A stretch of 64,000 nucleotides of DNA from positions 310,001-374,000 of the forward strand of contig NZ_JAUFPR010000002.1 of assembly GCF_030409325.1 (NCBI RefSeq). Direction: 5' to 3'. The DNA is from Mucilaginibacter aquaedulcis (GTDB lineage: Bacteria; Bacteroidota; Bacteroidia; Sphingobacteriales; Sphingobacteriaceae). The position numbers were made by a program, and so were the translations under genes. Positions 51,995 through 61,932 of this stretch are shown here, one piece after another. Below the pieces are notes generated by a model that saw only the letters and a program-made list of their open reading frames with translations, made no database searches and was not told the DNA's origin. Position 1 is the first letter of the stretch. Every line of letters starts with the position of its first letter.

Positions 51995-52240
51995 GGAGGT
52001 AAAAAAGAGTTTTTATTTGGTTTTAGCCATGTTAAAATTGTACAATAATCTGTTAATAATACATTAAATAAAACTAAATAATTTAATACATGATTTGTTC
52101 GCAATTTAAATACCCAAATGCGCGAAATTGTTTTTCATTTAATAATCATATTTGTATAAAATTTAAAAGTAAATCCATCGTTTAATCATAAATTTTTGTT
52201 ACTTTAAACTTTTAATACAATTCAAGATCAAGTTAATATA

Positions 52241-54436
52241 ATGATAGAAACTAAGAAGTCGTTATTTGATAATCTCCAGAATTTTTTCGGATTCGACAAC
52301 TTTAAAGGGGAGCAAGAAGCGATTATAACTAACATCCTGGCCGGTAATGATACGTTTGTAATTATGCCAACCGGCGGCGGAAAATCAATGTGTTACCAAC
52401 TACCCGCGTTAATGAGCGAGGGTACTGCAATAGTAATTTCACCACTGATAGCTTTGATGAAAAATCAGGTTGATCAGTTAAGGGCCTTTGGAGGGTCAGA
52501 TAGTATAGCCCATTTTTTAAATTCATCACTTACAAAATCAGATATAGCCCGCGTTAAGGAAGACGTGCTGGGCGGAAAAACAAAATTATTATACGTAGCT
52601 CCAGAGTCATTAACCAAACAGGAAAATATTGATTTTTTACGCCTTAACCAAGTATCCTTTGTGGCGGTTGATGAAGCGCATTGTATTTCAGAATGGGGAC
52701 ACGACTTCAGGCCCGAGTATCGCAAAATACGTCAGGTGATCAGTAATATCGGCGAAAATATTCCAATCATTGCATTAACAGCTACGGCCACTCCAAAAGT
52801 TCAGCAGGATATACAGAAAAACCTGCAAATGAACAATGCTACTGTTTATAAATCATCATTTAACCGCTCCAACCTTTTTTACGAAGTACGCGCAAAACGT
52901 AACGTAATTAAGGAGATCGTGAAATTTGTAAAACAAAACCAGGGAAAGTCGGGAATTATATATTGCTTAAGCCGTAAAAAAGTTGAAGAAGTAGCTGAGG
53001 CACTTAATCTTAATGGTGTTAGGGCTCTTCCATATCATGCCGGATTAGACCCTAAGGTACGTGCTGAAACCCAGGACAAATTCCTGATGGAAGATGTAGA
53101 GGTAATTGTGGCAACGATTGCCTTTGGTATGGGTATAGATAAACCCGATGTGCGCTACGTGATACACCACGATGTACCTAAGAGCATGGAAGGTTATTAC
53201 CAGGAAACAGGCAGAGCCGGCCGTGATGGTGGTGAAGGCGTATGTGTGGCGTTTTATTCTGAAAAGGATATTGATAAGCTGCAGAAGTTTATGAAAGATA
53301 AGCCTGTTGCTGAACGCGAAATAGGTACTCAGATATTAAAAGAGGTTATTGATTATTGCGAATCTTCAGTGTGCCGCCGTAAACAGTTATTACATTATTT
53401 CGGCGAAAACTTTAACGAGGCTGGCTGTAACAATATGTGTGATAATTGCTGTGGCCATAAGGATCATTTTGACGGCGAAGAGCATCTGCACAAAGCTTTA
53501 AGCCTTATCAGACATATTGGTGAAAAATTTGACGATCACCATATCATCAGCATACTAATGGGTGAGGAGACAGCCCAAATCAAGAACTATCAGCATGATC
53601 TGCTTGATTATTATGGATCGGGTAAGGAGCAAGGTAAAAACCTTTGGAATTCTCTTTTGAGGCAGGCGTTACTGAATAACTATCTTTCAAAAGATATTGA
53701 TCAGTATGGCTTATTAAGATTAACTAAAACCGGTAATTCCTTTATTGATAATCCACACAGCATCCGTTTTATACTGAACAAGGTAATAGAAATTATAGAC
53801 GACGATGATGACGCAGATGGCCCTAAACAGGGTGGAGGAGCGCTTGATACCCAGCTGTTGCAAATGCTTAAAGATCTGCGTAAGAAACTGGCTAAACAAA
53901 AAGGCTTACCACCTTTTGTGATTTTCCAGGATCCATCGTTGGAGGAAATGTGTACGCATTATCCTGTTACTACTGAGGAGCTGAAACAGATTTCGGGAGT
54001 CGGTGCTGGTAAAGCTTCAAAATTTGGTAAACCATTTACCGATCTGATACAAAAATATGTAGAGGATAACGATATTGATCGTCCGGTTGATATGGTGATC
54101 AAAAGCGCGGCTAATAAATCGGCACTTAAAGTTTTCATTATCCAAAATATTGATCGTCATTTAAACTTGGATGATATAGCAGCATCAAAAGGGCTTACCT
54201 ACGAAGAGATATTAAAAGAGGTGGAAACAATAGTTAACTCAGGTACAAAGCTTAACCTGAATTATTATATAGACGAGGTGATTGATGAAGATAAACAGGA
54301 AGAGGTATTTGATTATTTCCGCACTGCTGAAGCTGATTCTATCGATGATGCTTTGGCCGAGTTAGGTAATGATGATTATACCCGTGAAGAAGTACAACTG
54401 ATGCGTATCAAGTTTATGTCAGAAATGGGGAACTAA
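52241..54436 (+). CDS. recQ: ATP-dependent DNA helicase RecQ
   Basis: A 731-residue 3'-5' helicase of recombination and repair. It has Walker A MPTGGGKS near 47, the DEAH-type box VDEAHCISEWGHDFRPEY near 145, and motif VI QETGRAGRDG near 325. The RQC zinc site is CESSVCRRKQLLHYFGE with CNNMCDNCC near 370-405. An HRDC domain (PPFVIFQDPSLEEMCTHYPVTTEELKQISGVGAGKASKFG) follows near 560-600. About 120 further residues form a helical C-terminal extension common in Bacteroidota RecQ. A terminator follows. Confidence 0.97.
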   Translation: MIETKKSLFDNLQNFFGFDNFKGEQEAIITNILAGNDTFVIMPTGGGKSMCYQLPALMSEGTAIVISPLIALMKNQVDQLRAFGGSDSIAHFLNSSLTKSDIARVKEDVLGGKTKLLYVAPESLTKQENIDFLRLNQVSFVAVDEAHCISEWGHDFRPEYRKIRQVISNIGENIPIIALTATATPKVQQDIQKNLQMNNATVYKSSFNRSNLFYEVRAKRNVIKEIVKFVKQNQGKSGIIYCLSRKKVEEVAEALNLNGVRALPYHAGLDPKVRAETQDKFLMEDVEVIVATIAFGMGIDKPDVRYVIHHDVPKSMEGYYQETGRAGRDGGEGVCVAFYSEKDIDKLQKFMKDKPVAEREIGTQILKEVIDYCESSVCRRKQLLHYFGENFNEAGCNNMCDNCCGHKDHFDGEEHLHKALSLIRHIGEKFDDHHIISILMGEETAQIKNYQHDLLDYYGSGKEQGKNLWNSLLRQALLNNYLSKDIDQYGLLRLTKTGNSFIDNPHSIRFILNKVIEIIDDDDDADGPKQGGGALDTQLLQMLKDLRKKLAKQKGLPPFVIFQDPSLEEMCTHYPVTTEELKQISGVGAGKASKFGKPFTDLIQKYVEDNDIDRPVDMVIKSAANKSALKVFIIQNIDRHLNLDDIAASKGLTYEEILKEVETIVNSGTKLNLNYYIDEVIDEDKQEEVFDYFRTAEADSIDDALAELGNDDYTREEVQLMRIKFMSEMGN

Positions 54437-54459
54437 ATCTTTATTTTTAAAATAGGACT

Positions 54460-54493
54460 AAAAGCTTTTAGGTTTAATCTAAAAGCTTTTTTT
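54460..54493 (+). terminator. Intrinsic terminator of recQ
   Basis: A perfect 12-bp stem, AAAAGCTTTTAG with CTAAAAGCTTTT, a 7-nt loop and then further T residues. It lies between convergent recQ and the PD40-OmpA gene. Confidence 0.88.
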
Positions 54494-54509
54494 ATGACCT
54501 CTATTATTA

Positions 54510-56411
54510 TCATTTAGATATAATCTTAAATTCCGTACGACGATTCTTAGCACGATTATCATCGGAATCATTAGGAGCAATTGGTTGTGTTTCTCCGTAA
54601 CCTTTATAAACCAGGCGGGAATTGGCTATACCTTTATTCACCAGATACTGGTAAACAGATTTGGCACGATTTTCTGATAACGTTTGATTGATTTGTACAG
54701 TACCCACATTATCTGTATGGCCAGAGATTTCAATATGTACTGCAGGATTCACGGTCAAAAATTCAATTAGTTTCTGGAGTTCGGCTTTTGATTCTGATTC
54801 GAGATCAGATTTATTGGTATCAAAAAAGATGTTTTTAAGTATTACCTTGCCCCCAACGTCAATAGGTGATAAGGAAACTGATATATTAAATGGATTTTTG
54901 GTTTTATAACCTACTAATGAAAAGTTTTCAGAATAAAACATGTAACCACTTTTTGAAATGTTAATCCCGTAATTTTTGCCTGAAGTAAGCGTAGCCAAAA
55001 AACCACCATCATTTTCATTGCTATAATCCTGGTAAACTGGCTGGTTAGTTTGGAGGTCAATGATCTCAATGATCGCTTCAATGGGTGTGTTGCTCGTAGC
55101 ATCACGCACAGTACCTTTAATGTAAGTTACCAGGTGAGGCCGTACATTCACCGGAAGTTCAAAAGTGTAGATGTCATATCCACCAAAGCCATTCAGGTTA
55201 TCTGACGCGAAAAAAGCATAATTTCCATTTGCTGTTAATGAAAGGCCGTTCTCATCGCCATTGGAGTTAATAGGATACCCCAAATTTTCCGGTTTCTGCC
55301 ACGTGCCATCCTTGCTAAGTCTGCTTACGAAAATATCTTTATTTCCAAGTCCCGGCCAGCCATTTGAACTAAAATAAAGTGTGCTATCATCGGGATGAAT
55401 AAAAGGCGATTGTTCGTTGTAAGGGGTATTTATATTAGGGCCAAGATTCTCGGGCTTACCCCATCCTTTGTCTGTAAGTGTTGATTTCCAAATGTCATAA
55501 CCGCCATAACCACCTGCGCGGTTGCTCACAAAATAAAGTGTACGTCCGTCGGCACTAATAGATGGCTGTGATTCCCATCCGGGTGTATTTACTGGTGCAT
55601 TCAAATCTACCGGTTTACCCCAATCATCATCATTTTTCTGAGCAATATAAATATCACACCTACCCATTCCATCAGGACGATTACAACCTGTAAAAAAAAG
55701 GTATTTACCATCCTGTGATACAGATTGAGCTCCTTCGTTGTATTTATCTGTATTTATCTGGTCGCTAAGATAACTGGCGGTTTGCCATTTACCATTGTTA
55801 TAACTGCTTTTATAAAAATCCTCGTTGTTATTGATCTTACGGGTAAATATCAACATGCTTTCATCAGCAGTAGCTACAGGCAAATATTCATCATTAGCAG
55901 TATTGATTTCGGGGCCCATGTTTACCGGTTTGAAAGCCACAGGATGTTGCACAGCCTGAATACTGAATTTTGCATCAGTAATAAGTTTTTGAGCAAATGA
56001 AGTATTTTGAGGAGTGATGCCAGGATAGGTCAGGTATTTTTCAAGGTGTTGCTGAGCCTGCACATACTGTGCTTCATATATTTCAATTTCACCAATTTTA
56101 AGATATACAGATCTATTAAAATCGGGGCTAAGAGCTATTACTTTAAGATACTGTTCAATGGCCGGCTTATACTGATGCTTTAAGCGATATACGTCTGCCA
56201 GTTGTACGCGTGCCTCTACAAATTTTTGATCTTCATGAATGGCTTTCTGAAGATTATTAATGGCATCGTCGTATAAGTGATCGTCAATGTTTTGATTAGC
56301 TTCGGCAAAATACTTTATTGCATCCTTGTTTGAAGTAGTATATGAGCTTTGCTGTGACCATGCGGTAACAGAGAAAAAAATTGATACAATCAGGAAGATT
56401 ACAATTTTCAT
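54510..56411 (-). CDS. TPR-PD40-OmpA outer-membrane/periplasmic protein
   Basis: A 633-residue secreted protein starting MKIVIFLIVSIFFSVTAWSQ (signal peptide); the ATG at 56411 is used because the codon before it is TTG. The order of domains is TPR-like helices (about 25-150), WD40-like PD40 beta-propeller repeats (about 165-425, for example LYFVSNRAGGYGGYDIWKS), a carboxypeptidase-regulatory/CNA-B-like domain (about 435-510), and an OmpA peptidoglycan-binding domain (about 520-633: NPAVHIEISGHTDNVGT, NRAKNRRTEFKI). Proteins of this layout are common in Bacteroidota and some are linked to type IX secretion (PorE-like) or gliding. The exact role is not determined here. Confidence 0.9.
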   Translation of the reverse strand: MKIVIFLIVSIFFSVTAWSQQSSYTTSNKDAIKYFAEANQNIDDHLYDDAINNLQKAIHEDQKFVEARVQLADVYRLKHQYKPAIEQYLKVIALSPDFNRSVYLKIGEIEIYEAQYVQAQQHLEKYLTYPGITPQNTSFAQKLITDAKFSIQAVQHPVAFKPVNMGPEINTANDEYLPVATADESMLIFTRKINNNEDFYKSSYNNGKWQTASYLSDQINTDKYNEGAQSVSQDGKYLFFTGCNRPDGMGRCDIYIAQKNDDDWGKPVDLNAPVNTPGWESQPSISADGRTLYFVSNRAGGYGGYDIWKSTLTDKGWGKPENLGPNINTPYNEQSPFIHPDDSTLYFSSNGWPGLGNKDIFVSRLSKDGTWQKPENLGYPINSNGDENGLSLTANGNYAFFASDNLNGFGGYDIYTFELPVNVRPHLVTYIKGTVRDATSNTPIEAIIEIIDLQTNQPVYQDYSNENDGGFLATLTSGKNYGINISKSGYMFYSENFSLVGYKTKNPFNISVSLSPIDVGGKVILKNIFFDTNKSDLESESKAELQKLIEFLTVNPAVHIEISGHTDNVGTVQINQTLSENRAKSVYQYLVNKGIANSRLVYKGYGETQPIAPNDSDDNRAKNRRTEFKIISK

Positions 56412-56449
56412 CAATAACTTAGGATAATTTATATCGTAAGTTACAAATA

Positions 56450-57073
56450 TTAGGGGATATTCAAATATTTATGTGTTTGCAAAGATATTTCCCATTGCGG
56501 GTTATTCATCACGTAATCAACTATTAATGGGGTCATTTCTTTTGACTTCGACCACTCGGGTTGTAAATATAGTTTACAATCGGGAGAAACCATTTTAGCA
56601 TGATATTCTGCCCACTCAAAATCAGATTTATTGAAAACTATGACCTTTAATTCATGAGCATGTTCTGCCACGTGAGGTATAGGAGCTTTAAATTTTTTAG
56701 GTGATAAACAGATCCAGTCCCAATCGCCCGAAAGTGGGTAGGCACCAGATGTTTCAATAAAGGTCTTGATTCCTTTATCATGCAATTGATCAGTAAGATA
56801 ATTTAGATTATAAATCAGGGGTTCACCACCGGTTACCACAACCGCTTTTGAGGGGTGTACTGAAGCATTAGTAACAATCTGATCAGCAGAAGTTAGCGGA
56901 TGTAACTCTGCATCCCAGCTTTCCTTAACATCACACCAATGGCAGCCAACATCGCAGCCGCCAAGTCGTATAAAATAAGCTGCTTTACCCGTATTGTAAC
57001 CCTCGCCTTGTATAGTATAAAATTCTTCCATTAGTGGAAGCAGCGTGCCGTCGTCTGGAATCTGGTGTGCCAT
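56450..57073 (-). CDS. queE: 7-carboxy-7-deazaguanine synthase (radical SAM)
   Basis: A 207-residue radical-SAM enzyme of queuosine precursor (preQ0) synthesis. I start it at the ATG at 57073; the frame's TTG at 57085 lies within the -7 box. The cluster motif is the variant seen in QueE, CDVGCHWCDVK (CX3CX2C), preceded by MEEFYTIQGEGYNTGKAAYFIRLGG. VVVTGGEPLIYNL and ETSGAYPL are the next family motifs. No other que gene is adjacent. The predicted leader is about 3 nt. Confidence 0.94.
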   Translation of the reverse strand: MAHQIPDDGTLLPLMEEFYTIQGEGYNTGKAAYFIRLGGCDVGCHWCDVKESWDAELHPLTSADQIVTNASVHPSKAVVVTGGEPLIYNLNYLTDQLHDKGIKTFIETSGAYPLSGDWDWICLSPKKFKAPIPHVAEHAHELKVIVFNKSDFEWAEYHAKMVSPDCKLYLQPEWSKSKEMTPLIVDYVMNNPQWEISLQTHKYLNIP

Positions 57074-57082
57074 AATATTTCG

Positions 57083-57090
57083 CAAAGGTA
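57083..57090 (-). promoter_or_regulatory. Bacteroidota -7 box TACCTTTG of queE
   Basis: An exact TAnnTTTG match on the minus strand, 10 bp before the ATG. It overlaps the alternative TTG start and so rules that start out. Confidence 0.65.
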
Positions 57091-57216
57091 CCTATTTAAG
57101 CCGAAAGCATGAACACGAATGGTAAGCGTAAGGTAAACGTTTTTGCTTTTGTGTTTTTTATTGTCGTTAATAATTTTTATTATTACTTTAATTATCAAAC
57201 CTTATATTGCGGCAAT

Positions 57217-57224
57217 TAAATTTG
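57217..57224 (+). promoter_or_regulatory. Bacteroidota -7 box TAAATTTG before the lipoprotein gene
   Basis: An exact TAnnTTTG match, predicting a start near 57231 and a 44-nt leader. No clear -33 box was seen. Confidence 0.45.
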
Positions 57225-57274
57225 TCGTTGTAAACCATATCATGAAAGTCTGAGTAGTAAGAAAACCTTAAGCC

Positions 57275-58039
57275 ATGAAAAAACTCTATGTTCTTCTTAC
57301 GTTTTTAGTGATGCTTTGCTTGAGTTCTTGTGTAGATATAGAAGAACAATATGATTTTAAAACCGATGGCAGTTGTAATGTTGTTTATGGTTTTGATATG
57401 AGTAAAGCGGTTTCGGTTTTGGTAAACCTGATGTCAGACTCCCTGAAAGAAACCCCTCAATTTAGCCTCGTAAAAGATACAACACTCAATTTTTATAGTG
57501 CTATGCCCGATAGCACTCAACAGAAAATGAGTATTGAAGAGATCAATATGGCTAAAAGCAGCGATCTTTCTGTTAATATGAATCTTAAAAAGAGTATCAT
57601 GAAGGTTAATATCACTCATGTAGCAAAAAATGCTGCCGACCTTCAATACTATCTTCAAAATCTTTCTAAAATAGCGCTTAACAGCCGCATCAATGCCTTT
57701 ACAAGCCCTGACAAAGCATCCAAAACATTTGATGCCAGGCAGATGGTAGCAGGGCAGGATTATTACTCGTACGATATTACCCCACATAAGTTTTACCGAA
57801 TAATTGACAAGGCGAAATTCAATGCCTTTTTAAAGAAAACTCAATCAACCTTTATGATGGCCAAAGCAATGCTCATTGATATGCCATACAAAGTGATCCT
57901 GAAATTCGCGAAGCCTGTGAAGAAATTAAATAATTCAAAGGCAATCTTATCTGCCGACAGAAAGAGTGTAACATTGGTTACCAGTATGGACGAGGTGATC
58001 AAAAACCCATCGGTAATGAATTTGAAAATCGATTTTTGA
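57275..58039 (+). CDS. Putative lipoprotein, function unknown
   Basis: A 254-residue protein with a lipoprotein signal: MKKLYVLLTFLVMLCLSSC, with the lipobox LSSC placing the lipid-bearing Cys at 19, followed by Val-Asp. The mature part is of mixed alpha/beta character with no membrane segment and no motif that I recognise. The Rieske gene starts 34 bp downstream on the same strand and may share its transcript. Confidence 0.8.
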   Translation: MKKLYVLLTFLVMLCLSSCVDIEEQYDFKTDGSCNVVYGFDMSKAVSVLVNLMSDSLKETPQFSLVKDTTLNFYSAMPDSTQQKMSIEEINMAKSSDLSVNMNLKKSIMKVNITHVAKNAADLQYYLQNLSKIALNSRINAFTSPDKASKTFDARQMVAGQDYYSYDITPHKFYRIIDKAKFNAFLKKTQSTFMMAKAMLIDMPYKVILKFAKPVKKLNNSKAILSADRKSVTLVTSMDEVIKNPSVMNLKIDF

Positions 58040-58073
58040 GATTAGTCTTCCAGATCTATATTTCCAAGTTATA

Positions 58074-58398
58074 ATGAAGTGGTATAAAATTCTGGATATA
58101 CAATTTACAGATCAGCCCTTTATTACCAAAGTAAAGGCTGGTGGTAAAAGTATTTGTTTGGTAGGTTTTAAGGGAAATATTTACGCACTTTCATCTATTT
58201 GCCCACATGCCGGTGCAGATTTAAGCGAGGGGATATGTGTACAAGGTAAAATTGTTTGTCCGTTTCATCGCTATACTTATGATTTGGAAACGGGGAAAAG
58301 GCCAAAATGATTTTATAACAACCTATTCCGTCAACGTAGAAGGTGATGATATTTATATAGGTGTAAAATCTCTTTGGGAGAAACTCAGAGGAGGGTAG
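58074..58398 (+). pseudogene. Rieske [2Fe-2S] protein gene with +1 frameshift
   Basis: The first frame gives 78 residues with an intact Rieske cluster site (CPHAGADLSEG and CPFHRY), then stops at TGA 58308-58310. One base over, the reading frame continues smoothly as ...GQNDFITTYSVNVEGDDIY and IGVKSLWEKLRGG to TAG at 58396-58398, which is the expected final beta strands of a small Rieske ferredoxin of about 108 residues. The join falls in the run GGGGAAAA (58292-58299), where one surplus base explains the shift. It may be a real mutation, a sequencing error in the homopolymer, or less likely programmed frameshifting. Without the tail the fold would be incomplete. Confidence 0.8.
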
Positions 58399-58479
58399 AC
58401 AAAAAGCAATTTACTGGGTTGAATATATGACTTGGTAACTTTGTTCAATATATTCAACCCGGAGAAATAATCAGTTCAT

Positions 58480-59361
58480 TTATTGATAAACTTCTTTATT
58501 GGCCGAAGCCAGAGTATTTTTCAGCAGACCGATAATGGTCATTAAACCAACGCCCCCCGGTACTGGGGTTATCCATGATGATTTTGGAGCTACGTTTTCA
58601 AAATCAACATCGCCATACAGCTTATAGCCCGATTTGGTTAGGGCAGAGGTTTCGCGGTTCATACCCACATCAACTACCACCACACCATCTTTCACCATAT
58701 CGGCAGTAATGAAATTCTTTTTACCTATTGCAACAATCAGAATATCTGCCTGTAGCGTTATGCTTTTAATATCTGGTGTACGGCTATGGCAAATGGTAAC
58801 TGTACAGTTACCCGGAGTGGTATTACGCGCCATTAATATACTCATTGGTGAACCTACAATGTTACTGCGGCCTACCACTACACAATGTTTTCCTACTGTA
58901 TCAATGCCATATTCTTTAAGCATGAGCGTAATGCCGTATGGAGTAGCAGGTATAAAAGATGGTAAATTGCGCTGCATACGGCCAAGGTTTACCGGGTGAA
59001 AACCATCAACATCTTTACGGTGATCAATGCGCTCGGTTACTTTTTCAGGATCGATATGCTTCGGAAGCGGCAATTGAACAATGATCCCATCAATATCAGC
59101 GTCAGCGTTCAATTCCTCTACTTTTTTTAGCAATTCTTCTTCAGTTACATCATCTTCGTAGCGAACAAGCGTTGATTTGAAGCCCACCTTTTCGCAGTTC
59201 TTCATTTTGCTGGCTACGTAAGTTTCGCTGCCACCATCATGACCAACCAATACTGCTACCAAATGCGGCTGCCTGCCTGTTCTTTCTAATATCTTAGCCG
59301 CTTCTTCAGCTATTTCAACTTTAAGTTTTTCCGATACGTATTTTCCGTCGAGTAGTTGCAT
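58480..59361 (-). CDS. folD: Methylenetetrahydrofolate dehydrogenase/cyclohydrolase FolD
   Basis: A 293-residue bifunctional folate enzyme. I start it at [14 protein letters not shown] (ATG at 59361); the frame's earlier TTG lies in the neighbouring repeat. Family motifs are present: [23 protein letters not shown] with the catalytic Lys, [31 protein letters not shown] (NADP site) and [11 protein letters not shown]. It lies downstream of lepA on the same strand with the decayed repeat between them. Confidence 0.96.
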   Translation of the reverse strand: MQLLDGKYVSEKLKVEIAEEAAKILERTGRQPHLVAVLVGHDGGSETYVASKMKNCEKVGFKSTLVRYEDDVTEEELLKKVEELNADADIDGIIVQLPLPKHIDPEKVTERIDHRKDVDGFHPVNLGRMQRNLPSFIPATPYGITLMLKEYGIDTVGKHCVVVGRSNIVGSPMSILMARNTTPGNCTVTICHSRTPDIKSITLQADILIVAIGKKNFITADMVKDGVVVVDVGMNRETSALTKSGYKLYGDVDFENVAPKSSWITPVPGGVGLMTIIGLLKNTLASANKEVYQ

Positions 59362-59363
59362 AT

Positions 59364-59459
59364 TGACCCCCAATCCCCTAAAGGGAGAACGATAGTGTAT
59401 AATTTATAATAATTTGCCCAGCCTGCTTATCACGTACCCCCTCAGGGGTTGAGGGCTTA
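59364..59459. repeat. Decayed copy 3 of the structured intergenic repeat
   Basis: The left end resembles GACCCCCAATCCCCTAAAGGG and the right end, inverted, AAGCCCTCAACCCCTGAGGGGG. The ends match copies 1 and 2 in layout but with more differences, and the central hairpin is missing. The right end again meets a stop codon (lepA TAA at 59457-59459), and the left end lies 3 bp from the folD start codon. Confidence 0.6.
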
Positions 59460-61244
59460 GTCTAATTTCAGAACTGCCATGAATGCCGATTGTGGTATTT
59501 CTACGTTACCAACCTGGCGCATGCGTTTTTTACCTTTTTTCTGTTTTTCCAATAGTTTACGCTTACGGGAAATATCACCACCGTAACATTTAGCAGTAAC
59601 ATCTTTACGTAAGGCTTTAACCGTTTCGCGGGCAATGATCTTTGCACCTATGGATGCCTGTATAATAATTTCGAATTGCTGACGTGGTAAAAGCTCTTTT
59701 AATTTCTCACAGATCTTTTTACCAAAATCATAAGAGTTACCTCTGAATATCAGTGAAGACAGAGCATCAACAGGTTCTGAGTTTAATTTTATGTCCAAAC
59801 GAACTAAATCGCTGGTACGGTAACCAATCTGATGATAATCAAATGAAGCGTAACCTTTTGAAATTGTTTTTAATTTATCATAGAAATCAAATACAATTTC
59901 ACCCATTGGCATTTCAAATACAAGCTCAACCCTGTCTGACGTTAGGTAAGATTGATTTTTTATAAATCCCCTTTTCTGAATACAAAGCGACATTACCGGA
60001 CCCACAAATTCAGATTTGGTAATGATGGTTGCTTTGATATATGGTTCTTCAACGTGGTCAATTTTACTTGGATCAGGAAGATCTGATGGATTATTTACCA
60101 CAATTTCTTCTCCCCTGGTAGAATAGGCCATGTAAGATACGTTAGGTACGGTAGTTATAACCGTCATATCAAACTCACGTTCCAGGCGTTCCTGGATGAT
60201 CTCCATGTGCAACATTCCGAGGAAGCCGCATCGGAAACCAAATCCTAAAGCTGCTGATGATTCAGGTTCAAATACCAATGATGCATCATTTAATTGCAGC
60301 TTTGCCATAGATTCACGTAACTCTTCGTAATCTTCAGTATCAACCGGATAAATACCGGCAAACACCATTGGTTTAACTTCTTCAAAGCCTTGAATACCAG
60401 TTTCGCACGGGCGTGTGATAGTGGTGATAGTATCGCCTACTTTTACCTCGCGAGATTCTTTTATACCCGATATGATATAACCTACATCTCCGGTTTTAAT
60501 TACATCTTTAGGTTGTTGTTTTAACTTTAGTGTACCAACTTCTTCAGCAATATATTGCTTTTCTGTAGCAAAGAATTTTACTTTATCGCCTTTACGGATC
60601 TCTCCGTTAACAACTTTAAAGTAGGCAACAATACCGCGGAAAGAATTATAAACAGAGTCAAATATTAATGCTTGAAGCGGAGCTTCAGGATCGCCAACGG
60701 GGGCAGGTACACGCTCAACAATGGCACGTAATATATCATGTACGCCCATGCCGGTTTTACCGGATGCTGCAAGAATATCTTCACGTTTACAACCAATTAG
60801 TTCTACTATTTGGTCTTTTACCTCCTCTGGCATAGCGCCCGGGAGATCCATTTTATTTAATACCGGAATAATCTCCAGATCGTTTTCTAAAGCAAGGTAA
60901 AGATTTGATATAGTCTGGGCCTGTATACCTTGTGCAGCATCAACAATAAGTAATGCGCCTTCGCAGGCTGCAATAGAGCGCGAAACTTCGTACGAAAAAT
61001 CTACGTGCCCGGGTGTGTCAATAAGGTTCAGGACATATTTTTGGCCATCAAGCTCATAATCCATCTGAATGGCGTGACTTTTTATGGTGATACCGCGTTC
61101 GCGCTCCAAATCCATATCGTCAAGCAGTTGCGCTTGCGATTCGCGTTGTGTTATGGTGTTAGTATATTCCAGTAACCTATCAGCAAGAGTACTCTTGCCG
61201 TGGTCAATATGTGCTATGATACAAAAATTACGAATGTGCTCCAT
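59457..61244 (-). CDS. lepA: Translation elongation factor 4 (LepA)
   Basis: A 595-residue ribosomal GTPase. The G motifs are [14 protein letters not shown] (P-loop), DTPGHVDF and NKMDLPGA. The LepA-specific C-terminal domain ends [27 protein letters not shown]. The length matches the family exactly. A TATTTTTG box 8 bp before the ATG predicts a nearly leaderless mRNA. Confidence 0.98.
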   Translation of the reverse strand: MEHIRNFCIIAHIDHGKSTLADRLLEYTNTITQRESQAQLLDDMDLERERGITIKSHAIQMDYELDGQKYVLNLIDTPGHVDFSYEVSRSIAACEGALLIVDAAQGIQAQTISNLYLALENDLEIIPVLNKMDLPGAMPEEVKDQIVELIGCKREDILAASGKTGMGVHDILRAIVERVPAPVGDPEAPLQALIFDSVYNSFRGIVAYFKVVNGEIRKGDKVKFFATEKQYIAEEVGTLKLKQQPKDVIKTGDVGYIISGIKESREVKVGDTITTITRPCETGIQGFEEVKPMVFAGIYPVDTEDYEELRESMAKLQLNDASLVFEPESSAALGFGFRCGFLGMLHMEIIQERLEREFDMTVITTVPNVSYMAYSTRGEEIVVNNPSDLPDPSKIDHVEEPYIKATIITKSEFVGPVMSLCIQKRGFIKNQSYLTSDRVELVFEMPMGEIVFDFYDKLKTISKGYASFDYHQIGYRTSDLVRLDIKLNSEPVDALSSLIFRGNSYDFGKKICEKLKELLPRQQFEIIIQASIGAKIIARETVKALRKDVTAKCYGGDISRKRKLLEKQKKGKKRMRQVGNVEIPQSAFMAVLKLD

Positions 61245-61251
61245 TGAACCG

Positions 61252-61259
61252 CAAAAATA
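61252..61259 (-). promoter_or_regulatory. Bacteroidota -7 box TATTTTTG of lepA
   Basis: An exact TAnnTTTG match on the minus strand, 8 bp before the start codon. Confidence 0.65.
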
Positions 61260-61310
61260 GCTTTTTAAGATGAGATTTGGTAATGAGAGTTTTATTTGGC
61301 TTTATAAGAC

Positions 61311-61345
61311 AAAAAAGCGATCAGATTTTGGCCGATCGCTTTTTG
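61311..61345 (-). terminator. Intrinsic terminator of the lipocalin-like gene
   Basis: AAAAAGCGATC pairs with GATCGCTTTTT around an 11-nt loop, followed on the minus strand by T residues. It is about 32 bp after the gene's stop codon. Confidence 0.85.
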
Positions 61346-61376
61346 TTAACGAATTTTGGTAATTTATTGATTGCTC

Positions 61377-61841
61377 TTAACGTAACTTTACATATGTTTC
61401 AATGATCTCATGATCAATGTTTAAGCTATCTATTTTCTCAATACCACTTTGAATTAAAGTGTCATTTTTAAACTGAACGGTGAATTTAAAATCACGGTTT
61501 TCCCAATCGCGGTAGTTACAATAAGCGAGATGCTCAGAATAATTATTCCCTTCTAATTTATAAGTACCACTTCCAGAATCAAAGACAGGTTTAGCTACTT
61601 TGCCCTTTTTTAAGTCGTGTGTAAAAAACGCGAAGTCGCTTCCGTTGAATATCTTAACCATTTCCTGGTCTTTAGGAGGTGTAGTTACTGTAGTATCGCC
61701 TTTGGCAATACTTTTACTTGATATTAAATGCCAGGTACCTGTAAGCGGTTGAACGGCTTTTTGTTCGGTTGAAGTTTCTTTTTGTTTACAGGATGTAATT
61801 GCGACAAGAACGCAAATAATGCAGAAAAGGTTTAATTTCAT
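61377..61841 (-). CDS. Lipocalin-like lipoprotein
   Basis: A 154-residue lipoprotein: signal MKLNLFCIICVLVAITSC with lipobox ITSC (Cys18), then a short linker (KQKETSTEQKA) and a small beta-barrel domain beginning LTGTWHLISSKSI, the usual start of lipocalin-like Bacteroidota proteins. The repeated short strands (DFAFFTHDLKKGK, SGTYKLEGNNYSEHL, FKFTVQFKNDTLIQSG) fit that fold. The ligand and function are unknown. It lies between two terminators and so is monocistronic. Confidence 0.8.
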   Translation of the reverse strand: MKLNLFCIICVLVAITSCKQKETSTEQKAVQPLTGTWHLISSKSIAKGDTTVTTPPKDQEMVKIFNGSDFAFFTHDLKKGKVAKPVFDSGSGTYKLEGNNYSEHLAYCNYRDWENRDFKFTVQFKNDTLIQSGIEKIDSLNIDHEIIETYVKLR

Positions 61842-61881
61842 GAGTGATTGATTTGAACAATTTTAAACAAATTAAGCTAAT

Positions 61882-61916
61882 AAAAAAAGCGGATCACATT
61901 GCAGTAATCCGCTTTT
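61882..61916 (-). terminator. Intrinsic terminator of the NtrC-type regulator gene
   Basis: AAAAGCGGAT pairs with ATCCGCTTTT (10 bp, 12-nt loop), followed on the minus strand by further T residues, 17 bp after the stop codon. Confidence 0.85.
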
Positions 61917-61932
61917 AATAAATAAGTTAACG

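Noticed and set aside
57083..57085. TTG start giving a 211-residue QueE
   Set aside because: The TTG is part of the TACCTTTG promoter box, so it would lie upstream of the transcription start.
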